Positions 11,615-18,685 of a stretch of 64,000 bases of DNA are shown in pieces (the stretch's first letter is position 1; each line of letters starts with the position of its first letter). Below the pieces are notes generated by a model, which was not told the DNA's origin, made no database searches, and saw only the letters and a program-made list of their open reading frames with translations. This stretch comes from Caballeronia sp. LZ062 (GTDB lineage: Bacteria; Pseudomonadota; Gammaproteobacteria; Burkholderiales; Burkholderiaceae): positions 2,480,001 through 2,544,000 of the forward strand of contig NZ_JARTWB010000002.1 in assembly GCF_031450785.1 (NCBI RefSeq), written 5' to 3'. The translations under genes and the position numbers were made by a program.

Positions 11615-11742
11615 GTCTTCCGTAGTCCCGTAGTGGATTGGCGAATCGAACGATGGTTCGGCGATGCGTCATGATAACGGGTGTTGTGTCGCGCGCTGTC
11701 AGGTGCGAGGGTCGTTGCGGCATCAAATTTCACGCTAAGGGC

Positions 11743-11772
11743 TTGCGCTTTTCGAAATATTGCCGCTATAAT
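11743..11772 (+). promoter_or_regulatory. Promoter of tRNA-Lys
   Basis: A -10 box TATAAT at 11767-11772 and a -35-like TTGCGC at 11743-11748 with an 18-bp spacer. It lies 12 bases before the mature 5' end of the tRNA. The perfect -10 is strong evidence; the -35 is an approximate match. Confidence 0.7.
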
Positions 11773-11784
11773 TTCGCTTCTGTT

Positions 11785-11860
11785 GGGGCGTTAGCTCAGT
11801 TGGTAGAGCAGCGGACTCTTAATCCGTAGGTCGAGTGTTCGAGTCACTCACGCCCCACCA
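11785..11860 (+). tRNA. tRNA-Lys (CTT anticodon)
   Basis: A complete 76-base cloverleaf. The 7-bp acceptor GGGGCGT pairs with ACGCCCC, the D-arm is GCTCAGTTGGTAGAGC, the anticodon CTT is at 11818-11820 in a CTCTTAA loop, the T-arm is GAGTG TTCGAGT CACTC, and a CCA end is encoded. A promoter precedes it and a terminator follows. There is no sign of an element integrated at its 3' end. Confidence 0.97.
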
Positions 11861-11870
11861 AGGAATTCGA

Positions 11871-11905
11871 AAGGCCGGTCAAGCGAAAGCTGACCGGCCT
11901 TTTTC
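11871..11905 (+). terminator. Terminator of tRNA-Lys
   Basis: AAGGCCGGTCA and its complement TGACCGGCCTT form an 11-bp stem around AGCGAAAGC, followed by a T-rich run. It lies 10 bases after the CCA end. Confidence 0.92.
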
Positions 11906-12086
11906 TTTTCCCAGTCATTCCCCGTAAGCATTCCCTCAGCGCGTTCGTCAAGCCCCGCGATTTTTCGGAACACTCCGAAGAGTCCGCTCTCCAAATCGCT
12001 CAACAATCTGCCTCCCTTTCCGCCGTCCGCCCTGCGTCGTGACCAGACGCACAAGCGGGAACAACGGCGTATTTCCGGAGGCAACC

Positions 12087-12764
12087 ATGAAACTCACAAA
12101 AGCCCGCACGGCACTCGTCGCCGCTTCTGTCGCGGCAGTCCTGTGCGGATGCGCGAGCGAAGCGTCGCGCTCCCTGCCGGTGCCCGAAGTCAACAGCGCT
12201 CGCACGCCTTACGCGGGCAAACCGGTCGCCGTATCGGTCGGCAAGTTCGATAACCGCTCGAGCTACATGCGCGGCGTGTTCTCGGATGGCGTCGATCGCG
12301 TCGGCAGTCAGGCGAAGACCATCCTGCTCACGGCGCTGCAACAGAGCCGCCGCTTCACCGTCCTCGAACGCGACAACCTGAACGAACTGAAGCAGGAAGC
12401 CACGATCGCGAACAAGAATCAGGCGCTCAAGGGCGCAAGCTACGTCATCACCGGCGACGTCACGGAATTCGGACGCAAGGACGTCGGCGATCGCGAACTG
12501 TTCGGCATCCTCGGTAGCGGCAAGACGCAAGTCGCGTATGCGAAGGTCAGCCTCAACATCGTCGATACCACGACGTCCGAAGTCGTCGCATCCAGTCAGG
12601 GCGCGGGCGAATATAGCTTGTCGAATCGCGAAGTCATCGGCTTTGGCGGCACCGCGAGCTACGACTCCACGCTCAACGGCAAAGTGCTCGATCTCGCGAT
12701 TCAGGAAGCGGTCAATCACCTCGTCGAGAAAGTCGACGCTGGCGCGTTGCAAGCCGCGAAGTAA
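12087..12764 (+). CDS. CsgG/HfaB-like lipoprotein
   Basis: The 225-residue product starts with a lipoprotein signal (MKLTKARTALVAASVAAVLCGC; the lipobox cysteine is about residue 22). The rest resembles the CsgG/HfaB curli-secretion fold: KPVAVSVGKFDNRS near the mature start, then ALQQSRRFTVLERDNLNELKQEA and ALKGASYVITGDVTEF. It is expected in the outer membrane facing the periplasm. A GGAGG site lies six bases before the chosen ATG at 12087. It is followed by DUF4810 and GNA1162-like lipoprotein genes on the same strand, a set that recurs together in proteobacteria. By family knowledge the three may form an envelope transport or assembly unit. Confidence 0.85.
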   Translation: MKLTKARTALVAASVAAVLCGCASEASRSLPVPEVNSARTPYAGKPVAVSVGKFDNRSSYMRGVFSDGVDRVGSQAKTILLTALQQSRRFTVLERDNLNELKQEATIANKNQALKGASYVITGDVTEFGRKDVGDRELFGILGSGKTQVAYAKVSLNIVDTTTSEVVASSQGAGEYSLSNREVIGFGGTASYDSTLNGKVLDLAIQEAVNHLVEKVDAGALQAAK

Positions 12765-12794
12765 CGGCATCATTACTCATAAGCAGGTCTCACC

Positions 12795-13160
12795 ATGCAT
12801 CACAAAAAGCAGTTCTTGACCGGCCTCGCGTTGCCGGTCGCGGCAGCGTGCGCGCTGCTGACCGGTTGCGCCACGCAAGGCACGCCGCCGCTCTATCAAT
12901 GGGACGGCTATCAGCCGCAGGTCTACGAATACTTCAAAGGCCAGAAGAGCCCGGCCGAGCAGATCGACGCACTCGAAAAGGCGCGTCAGCAGATTCTCGC
13001 CAAGGGCAATGCGCTGCCGCCCGGGTTCCATGCGCATCTCGGCACGCTCTACGCGAGCGTCGGACGAGTGGATTCCGCCCGGCAGGAATTCAACGCCGAA
13101 AAGCAGTCCTTCCCCGAGTCGTCCGCTTACATGGACTTCCTGTTGAGCCACCTCAAATAA
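12795..13160 (+). CDS. DUF4810 lipoprotein
   Basis: A 121-residue protein with a lipoprotein signal peptide ending in LLTGC (cysteine at about residue 25). The mature part begins PPLYQWDGYQPQVYEYFKGQ, the hallmark of DUF4810, and then forms two or three helices resembling tetratricopeptide repeats (LGTLYASVGRVDSARQEFNAEKQSFPES). It is the middle gene of the CsgG-DUF4810-GNA1162 set, 30 bases after the first and 9 bases before the third. Its function is unknown; co-occurrence suggests a periplasmic partner of the other two lipoproteins. Confidence 0.85.
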   Translation: MHHKKQFLTGLALPVAAACALLTGCATQGTPPLYQWDGYQPQVYEYFKGQKSPAEQIDALEKARQQILAKGNALPPGFHAHLGTLYASVGRVDSARQEFNAEKQSFPESSAYMDFLLSHLK

Positions 13161-13169
13161 GCGCCGGCA

Positions 13170-13847
13170 ATGAACATGAATTTTTCCCGCAAGCTCTTCG
13201 CGATGCTCTCGGCTCTGCTGATGCTGAGCGCATGCGCCTCGCGCGCCCCGAATCAGACAGACTACACGGCGTTCCGCAACAGCAAGCCGCGTTCGATCCT
13301 CGTGCTGCCGCCCATCAACGAGACGTCCGACATCGGCGCGACGCACGGCATGTTGTCCCAGATGACGATGCCGCTCGCCGAAGCCGGCTACTACGTCGTG
13401 CCCGTCGCGGAAATGGACGAAACGTTCAAGCACAACGGCCTGACGACGCCCACAGACATTCAAAACGTGTCGCCCGCCAAGCTCCGCGAGATCTTCGGCG
13501 CGGACGCCGCGCTGTACACGACGGTCACGAGCTACGGCACAAAGTTCGTGGTCGTCGACAGCCAGACGGTCGTCGCCGCGAAAGCGAAGCTGGTCGACCT
13601 GCGCTCGGGCGACGAACTGTGGAAGGGCACGGCCTCGGCAAACGGCAATGAAGTCGGCTACAACGTCAGTGTGGGCAACGGCAGCCTGGTCGGTCTGCTC
13701 GTTCAGGGCATCGCGAAACAGGTCACGCACTCGCTCACGGATAAATCGTTCGATGTCGCCGGCCTGACGAGCCAACGCTTGCTCGCCACAGGCAACAATG
13801 CGGGCCTGCTGTACGGCCCGCGCTCGCCGAAATTCGGCACTGACTAA
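13170..13847 (+). CDS. GNA1162/DUF799-family lipoprotein
   Basis: The 225-residue product has a signal peptide with the lipobox MLSACAS (cysteine at about residue 23). The mature region contains KPRSILVLPPINETSDIGATHGMLSQMTMPLAEAGYYV, the signature of the DUF799 family, whose best-known member is the neisserial antigen GNA1162. By family knowledge it is anchored in the outer membrane. It ends the three-lipoprotein operon and is followed by a hairpin terminator 7 bases after the stop. Confidence 0.85.
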   Translation: MNMNFSRKLFAMLSALLMLSACASRAPNQTDYTAFRNSKPRSILVLPPINETSDIGATHGMLSQMTMPLAEAGYYVVPVAEMDETFKHNGLTTPTDIQNVSPAKLREIFGADAALYTTVTSYGTKFVVVDSQTVVAAKAKLVDLRSGDELWKGTASANGNEVGYNVSVGNGSLVGLLVQGIAKQVTHSLTDKSFDVAGLTSQRLLATGNNAGLLYGPRSPKFGTD

Positions 13848-13854
13848 AGCATTC

Positions 13855-13883
13855 GCGATAGACGCTCCGACAGCGTCTATCGC
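13855..13883. terminator. Hairpin between the lipoprotein operon and DUF488 gene
   Basis: A perfect 12-bp stem GCGATAGACGCT / AGCGTCTATCGC with a CCGAC loop. It sits between two convergent stop codons, so it probably ends both transcripts. There is little T-tract on either side. Confidence 0.75.
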
Positions 13884-13885
13884 GC

Positions 13886-14272
13886 CTATGCCAACTCCGC
13901 GCCGCGCTTCATCAGAAGCTCGCGCAACACCGAGCGATGGCAGCGCGCCTCGTTCTCGCAGTAGCATCCCACCGATAGATTCGTCGTATGCGAGAGCGCG
14001 GCGAGCAGATCGAGCGATCTGCTCGCTTCCGGCTTCGCCATCTCCGCTTTGAACTTCTTCACGAAGGCGCGCCACTCCTGCTCGCTTTGCGCGTGCAGCG
14101 CCTCACTCACACGCTCGGGCGACGGCGCGAGATTCGGATACCACACGTCATAGAAATCGCGGCTAGCAAACTCCGCCTTCGGGACGCCGCGCGGCGGCCG
14201 GCGAACCGTGCCGATGCGCAGGCCTTCGTTTTCGGCGCGCGGTGAGCCGAGCCGCACGATTCGAATCGCCAT
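13886..14272 (-). CDS. DUF488 family protein
   Basis: This 128-residue cytoplasmic protein matches DUF488, recognised by the opening RIVRLGSPR, the FYDVWYPNLAPS segment, and the C-terminal CYCENEARCHRSVLRELL with its conserved cysteine-histidine-arginine cluster. No catalytic role has been settled for the family. It is alone on the minus strand between the lipoprotein operon and the MFS exporter. Confidence 0.85.
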   Translation of the reverse strand: MAIRIVRLGSPRAENEGLRIGTVRRPPRGVPKAEFASRDFYDVWYPNLAPSPERVSEALHAQSEQEWRAFVKKFKAEMAKPEASRSLDLLAALSHTTNLSVGCYCENEARCHRSVLRELLMKRGAELA

Positions 14273-14390
14273 ACCTGTCTCCTTCTTTTAGTCGTCACAG
14301 CATAACCGCCGCCGACGTGTTCGAGCGCGATCCGTCTGCTTCCCGTATCGTGTCGGATTATTCTTCTTCCGCTTACATCCGGAACACGAC

Positions 14391-15800
14391 GTGGCCGCCG
14401 ATCCCGCTCAACCCGCTCCCCGCAACGCCGATGCGCCGATGACTCCCCGCGAGCGGCGCGGCATGGCCGCCATTCTGCTGGCCGTCGCGCTGGCCACGCT
14501 CGATACGGCCATCGCGAATACGGCGCTGCCGGCTATCGCCGCCGATCTCGGCTCGACGCCCGCCGCGTCCGTCTGGATCATCAACGCGTATCAGCTCGCG
14601 ATGGTCGCCACGCTGCTGCCGTTCGCGGCGCTCGGCGGCATCGTCGGGCATCGGCGCGTTTATCTGGGCGGGCTCGTCGTGTTCACGATCGCATCCGCGA
14701 TATGCGCGTTCTCGTGGTCGCTACCGACGCTCGTCGCCGCGCGCTTGCTGCAAGGACTCGGCGCGAGCGCCATCATGAGCGTGAACACGGCGCTGATCAG
14801 CGCGATCTTCCCGTTGCATCGGCTCGGTCGGGGCGTCGGGCTGAACGCGCTGATCGTCGGCATTGCCTTCGCGGTCGGGCCGACGGTCGCGTCCATCGTG
14901 CTCTCGCTCGGCACGTGGCCCTGGCTTTTCGCGGTGAATCTGCCGGTCGGCGTGCTTGCGCTTTTCATCGCGTGGCCCGCGCTGCCGCAGACGAAGCGCA
15001 GCGCGCACGGCTTCGATCGCGTGGCCGCGGCGCTCAACGTGATCACGTTCGCGTCGCTGATCTTCGCGCTCGGCGAAGCGGCGCAGCGCGCGCCGTCGCA
15101 CACGGTGCTCGCGGCGCTGGCCGTTGCGCTCGTCGCGGGCGCGCTGATGCTGCGGCGCGAGCGCGGTCATCCCGCGCCGATGCTGCCGGTCGATCTCTTT
15201 CGACGTCCCATGTTCGCGCTCTCGACGATGACCGCCGTCTGCTCGTTTGCCGCGCAAGGGCTCGCGTTCGTGTCGCTGCCGTTCTACTTCGAGACCGTGC
15301 TCGGCCGCACGCAAGTCGAGACCGGCTTTCTGATGACGCCGTGGTCGGTGCTCGTCGCGTTGATGGCGCCCATCGCGGGGCGCTTGTCCGACCGCTACGC
15401 GCCGGGCCTGCTCGGCGGCATCGGACTCGCGATTTTGTGCGCGGGCATGGTGTCGCTCGCGGCGCTGCCCGCGAATCCACATGCGCTCGATATCTGCATC
15501 CGCATGTCGATTTGCGGCGCGGGCTTCGGCTTCTTTCAGTCGCCGAATCTGAAGGCGTTCATGGCCAGCGCGCCGCGGGAGCGCAGCGGCGGCGCGAGCG
15601 GCGTCGTCGCGACCGCGCGGCTCGTCGGACAGGCGACGGGCGCGGCGCTCGTCGCGTTGTGCTTCGGCATCGCGGGGAAGCACGGTCCGGCGCTCGCGCT
15701 TTCGCTCGGCGCGGGGTTCGCCGGCGCGGCGAGCATCGCGAGTGGTTTGCGGCTGGTGACGCGTGATCGCGGCGCGGCGGCGGGGATGGCGCGGGAGTGA
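14391..15800 (+). CDS. MFS drug-efflux transporter (DHA2-like)
   Basis: A 469-residue inner-membrane protein of the major facilitator superfamily with roughly 12-14 hydrophobic segments spread over its length. Motif C-like and DHA2-type features are visible: LATLDTAIANTALPAIAADL near the start, then WIINAYQLA, and GRLSDRYAPGLLGGIGL in the second half. Members export drugs or biocides by proton antiport. The annotated start is a GTG; the ATG 16 codons downstream (MTPRERRG) is an equally good start. It stands alone with no adjacent regulator or membrane-fusion gene, so the substrate cannot be inferred. Confidence 0.85.
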   Translation: MAADPAQPAPRNADAPMTPRERRGMAAILLAVALATLDTAIANTALPAIAADLGSTPAASVWIINAYQLAMVATLLPFAALGGIVGHRRVYLGGLVVFTIASAICAFSWSLPTLVAARLLQGLGASAIMSVNTALISAIFPLHRLGRGVGLNALIVGIAFAVGPTVASIVLSLGTWPWLFAVNLPVGVLALFIAWPALPQTKRSAHGFDRVAAALNVITFASLIFALGEAAQRAPSHTVLAALAVALVAGALMLRRERGHPAPMLPVDLFRRPMFALSTMTAVCSFAAQGLAFVSLPFYFETVLGRTQVETGFLMTPWSVLVALMAPIAGRLSDRYAPGLLGGIGLAILCAGMVSLAALPANPHALDICIRMSICGAGFGFFQSPNLKAFMASAPRERSGGASGVVATARLVGQATGAALVALCFGIAGKHGPALALSLGAGFAGAASIASGLRLVTRDRGAAAGMARE

Positions 15801-16022
15801 TTTAGAGGCGCTCAGATGTGCCGCTCGTGGCGTGCAATACCGGCAGCGCCTCGGCATGCATGGCGCAGTTCTTCACACGGCGCGTAGGCGAACGAAGGCA
15901 TTGAAGCGTGACAGCGACGCGACGCTGGCGACCGTGGCACGGGTGCAAGTTGAAAGCGCCAACCCGCGATAAGCGCGCCACGTCGACTGTCATGGCGCGC
16001 GAGCGCGTCGAAGCACAGCCGC

Positions 16023-17405
16023 TCAGACCCGCCTTACCTTGACCTTCCGCCCCTTCAGCTTCCCGACGCCGAGCCTGCGCATGGCGTCATCCGCAATGCC
16101 GCGTTCGACCGCCACGTAAGTCACCATATCCATCACGTTGATCTTGCCGATCTGCGCGCCGTCGAAGCCCGCTTCGCCGGTGAGCGCGCCGAGCACGTCG
16201 CCGGGGCGGATCTTGTCCTTACGGCCGCCGAGAATCTGGAGCGTCGCCATCGGCGGCTTGAGATGGCCCGGTTCGGCCGACGTCAGTTCCGACAGCGGAT
16301 GCCACTCCACTTCCGAGCGCTGCGCCTCTTCGATGGCGCCAACGCGCCCCATCTCGTCCATGCTCGCAAGCGACAGCGCCCAGCCCTCCTCGCCCGCGCG
16401 CCCCGTGCGGCCGATTCGATGCACATGCACTTCCGGGTCCGGCGTCACGTCAACGTTGATGACCGCTTCCAATTGCGCGATGTCGAGCCCGCGCGCCGCC
16501 ACGTCGGTCGCGACGAGCACCGAACAACTGCGATTGGCGAACTGCACGAGCACCTGATCGCGTTCGCGCTGTTCCAGTTCGCCGTGCAGCGTGAGCGCCT
16601 CGAAACCTTGCGCGCGCAAAACGTCGAGCAAATCGCGGCACTGCTGTTTGGTATTGCAGAACGCGAGCGTGCTCACCGGCCGATAGTGATCCAGCAGCAG
16701 CCCGACCGCATGCAGGCGCTCGTGATCTTCCACCTGATAGAACCGCTGCTTGATTTTGGCATTGCTGTGCTGCTCGGTGAGCTTGATCTCGCGCGGATTG
16801 CGCAGGAACTGCTGACTCAGCTTCGCGATGCCTTCCGGATACGTCGCGGAAAAGAGCAGCGTCTGGCGATCCTTCGGACATTGGCGCGCGACGGACGCGA
16901 TATCGTCGAAGAAGCCCATGTCGAGCATGCGATCGGCTTCATCGAGGACGAGCGTGCGGACCGCGGCGAGCGAAAGCGTTTCGCGCTGCAGATGATCCAT
17001 GATGCGCCCCGGCGTTCCAACGACGATATGCGCGCCGTGCTCGAGACTCGCGATCTGCGGACGCATGGGCGTTCCGCCGCACAGCGTCAGCACCTTCACG
17101 TTTTCTTCGGCGCGCGCGAGTCGGCGGATTTCCTGCGTGACCTGATCGGCGAGTTCGCGCGTCGGACAAAGCACGAGCGCCTGCACGGCGAACTGCTTCG
17201 CATCGAGCCGCGCGAGCAGCGGCAGCGTGAAGGCCGCGGTCTTGCCGCTGCCCGTCTTCGCCTGCGCGATGAGGTCGTGCCCCGCGAGCGCATGCGGGAG
17301 ACTCGCGGCCTGAATCGGCGTCATCGACGTGTAGCCGAGTTGTTGCAGGTTCGCCTGCATCGCGGGGGAAAGCGGCAGGTTCGCGAAGGAGGTGTCGGTG
17401 GTCAT
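16023..17405 (-). CDS. dbpA: ATP-dependent RNA helicase DbpA
   Basis: The 460-residue protein is a DEAD-box helicase: Q motif region MTPIQAASLPHAL, Walker A AKTGSGKT at 49-56, PTREL at 81-85, DEAD at 155-158, SAT at 186-188, and HRIGRTGRAG late in the second RecA domain. The C-terminal 75 residues (LQILGGRKDKIRPGDVLGALTGEAGFDGAQIGKINV) are the DbpA RNA-binding domain, which targets 23S rRNA hairpin 92. It therefore acts in large-subunit ribosome assembly. It is on the minus strand, 4 bases downstream of a small zinc-ribbon gene. Confidence 0.95.
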   Translation of the reverse strand: MTTDTSFANLPLSPAMQANLQQLGYTSMTPIQAASLPHALAGHDLIAQAKTGSGKTAAFTLPLLARLDAKQFAVQALVLCPTRELADQVTQEIRRLARAEENVKVLTLCGGTPMRPQIASLEHGAHIVVGTPGRIMDHLQRETLSLAAVRTLVLDEADRMLDMGFFDDIASVARQCPKDRQTLLFSATYPEGIAKLSQQFLRNPREIKLTEQHSNAKIKQRFYQVEDHERLHAVGLLLDHYRPVSTLAFCNTKQQCRDLLDVLRAQGFEALTLHGELEQRERDQVLVQFANRSCSVLVATDVAARGLDIAQLEAVINVDVTPDPEVHVHRIGRTGRAGEEGWALSLASMDEMGRVGAIEEAQRSEVEWHPLSELTSAEPGHLKPPMATLQILGGRKDKIRPGDVLGALTGEAGFDGAQIGKINVMDMVTYVAVERGIADDAMRRLGVGKLKGRKVKVRRV

Positions 17406-17409
17406 GGCG

Positions 17410-17604
17410 TTAATGCGAGCCTCGCGGCGGGATGTCGCTGACTTGTTCGTAGGAGACGGCGCCGTCCGGCGAGTCGTGGCGCGTCACGTAGTTGCGCGCG
17501 CCGCACATCGGGCAGCGGAACAGCAGCCCCTGGCCTTCGTTTTTGATGACGACGTCCGAGGGCTCCCATTCTGCTTGGCAGGACTGGTTTCGGCAGGTGA
17601 ACAT
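17410..17604 (-). CDS. Small zinc-ribbon protein
   Basis: A 64-residue protein beginning MFTCRNQSCQAEWEPSDVV with two CxxxxC/CxxC-type pairs (C-RNQS-C and C-PM-C) that make a zinc ribbon. The start was moved inward because the ribbon begins directly after this methionine and the upstream residues are low-complexity. It lies 4 bases before dbpA and is probably cotranscribed. No specific function is known to me. Confidence 0.7.
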   Translation of the reverse strand: MFTCRNQSCQAEWEPSDVVIKNEGQGLLFRCPMCGARNYVTRHDSPDGAVSYEQVSDIPPRGSH

Positions 17605-17702
17605 GAGGAAGTTCTCTTGATTGCGATCCGCGCGGGCTCGGCCGCGCAAGATGGATTGGTTCGAAGCCGAAGTGTACGCGGGTTGCGGCGGGGCTTCGGG
17701 GA

Positions 17703-18380
17703 TTAGAGCGGGCGGGCTTGTCCGCGGAAGACCTGGCTGCGATGCCAGTCGACGAACTGGGTCGACGGGTGATGCTCCGCTCTGACGGGCGCGTTCAGGC
17801 GATTGCCGTGATGTCGCAGCAAGATGTGGTCGAACTGGTCGGTGCCGTGCGCTTCTTCGGAGACCAGCACGCGACGTTCATCGCCGAGCGTGAAAGCGCC
17901 GATATCGAAGAGCTTGTGATGCAGACAGCACAGCGCGATGCCGTTTTCCACCACATCCGGTCCCTCGAACTGGAACCATTTGATGTGCGCGGCTTCGAGG
18001 CCGATCGTGCGGTTGCCGATGCGCATGTCGAGATTGCACAGCGCGCAGCGGTACTCGTACGCCCTGAGTACGTCGTCGCGGAAGTTGGGGCTGCGGCGCG
18101 TCTTGCCGGTCTGCGGCGCGTCGAGCGAAAGGCCGACGGCGGCGAGAATGTCCTCGTGCATGCTGTCGGGAAAATGCGCGTCGAGCAAGACGCGGGCGAC
18201 GTCGCTGATGGCTTGCGGATCGCTGTCGAAGGCGCGCTGGACGTCGTCGGAGAACCGGCCCGTTGCGTCGATGGCGCGCAATTGCGTCTTGGTCAGCGCC
18301 GCGTTCGACGCGATCGCGCCGCGTGATCCGTGCGCGTCGACACGCCAGACATCATCGCTTTGCAGGCGAAGGAACGGCAT
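17703..18380 (-). pseudogene. HNH nuclease of the phosphorothioate-dependent McrA type, N-terminus lost
   Basis: The remaining 226 residues contain an intact-looking HNH domain: C112-x2-C115, H132 (AAHIKW), N146 (VENGIALC), H154-H155 and D159 in CCLHHKLFDIGAF. The middle (LLDAHFPDSMHEDILAAVGL) and the end (FVDWHRSQVFRG) match, from my memory of the family, restriction enzymes that bind and cut phosphorothioated DNA (SprMcrA/ScoMcrA type). Those run to about 290 residues and begin with a sulfur-binding domain that includes an APHKPLLLL-like stretch. Here the similarity starts abruptly at MPFLRLQ, corresponding to the PFWRLQ segment near the end of that domain's first half. An IS21-like end begins 6 bases upstream. 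The frame continues 26 codons into the IS relic. Either the gene is dead or it makes a nuclease without its sulfur reader. Confidence 0.75.
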
Positions 18381-18385
18381 TTCAG

Positions 18386-18583
18386 TGTTAATTTGCGCCG
18401 GAAACTGACCCACTTTTGCATCTAGAATTGAGCCACCCCTGATGCTCAGAAACATCATTCTGGTGTGTCGATTTCCTGCTCTATTGGAAGTTTGGATGAG
18501 CTTTTACGGGTTGCAGCCCGCGAAGCGGGCTGTGCCCCGCCGTGCTGTTTTTAAAGCGCCAGAAATCGTTGCCTGTTTCCACT
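18386..18583 (-). mobile_element. Relic of an IS21-family element (one end plus istB 3' end)
   Basis: About 198 bases closely resemble 58759-58955, the left end of the intact IS21-family element in this window. They share the tip (TGTTAATTTGCGCC against TGTTGATTTGCGCC), the two AACTGACCCAC-like repeats and the last codons of istB. Base differences throughout show it is an older or different copy. Similarity stops at about 18583 and the rest of the element is missing. It marks the left junction of the 18.6-28.9 kb island. Confidence 0.88.
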
Positions 18584-18598
18584 AGCGTCCATCGAGCT

Positions 18599-18635
18599 TC
18601 CAACGTTGAGTGATTCGTAATCTTCAACCGTTGGA
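18599..18635. terminator. Hairpin after the receiver-like gene
   Basis: TCCAACG and CGTTGGA arms extended inward by TTGA/TCAA with one bulged C give a stem of about 11 bp. It lies 51 bases beyond the stop of the minus-strand island operon. There is no clear T-tract, so its role as terminator is a guess. Confidence 0.4.
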
Positions 18636-18685
18636 ACTCGCCCCGAATGTGCGTTTCCGTTTAACATCGCGAACGAAGGGAAGCT

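Noticed and set aside
11785..11860. tRNA-Lys as an integration site
   Set aside because: The tRNA is followed directly by its own terminator and ordinary core genes; no integrase or repeated 3' end is seen.
18381..18458. First 26 codons (MMFLSIRGGS..) as the true N-terminus of the HNH protein
   Set aside because: They are encoded by the IS21 end; the same reading ([10 protein letters not shown]..) appears at the intact element, so they are not part of the native protein.
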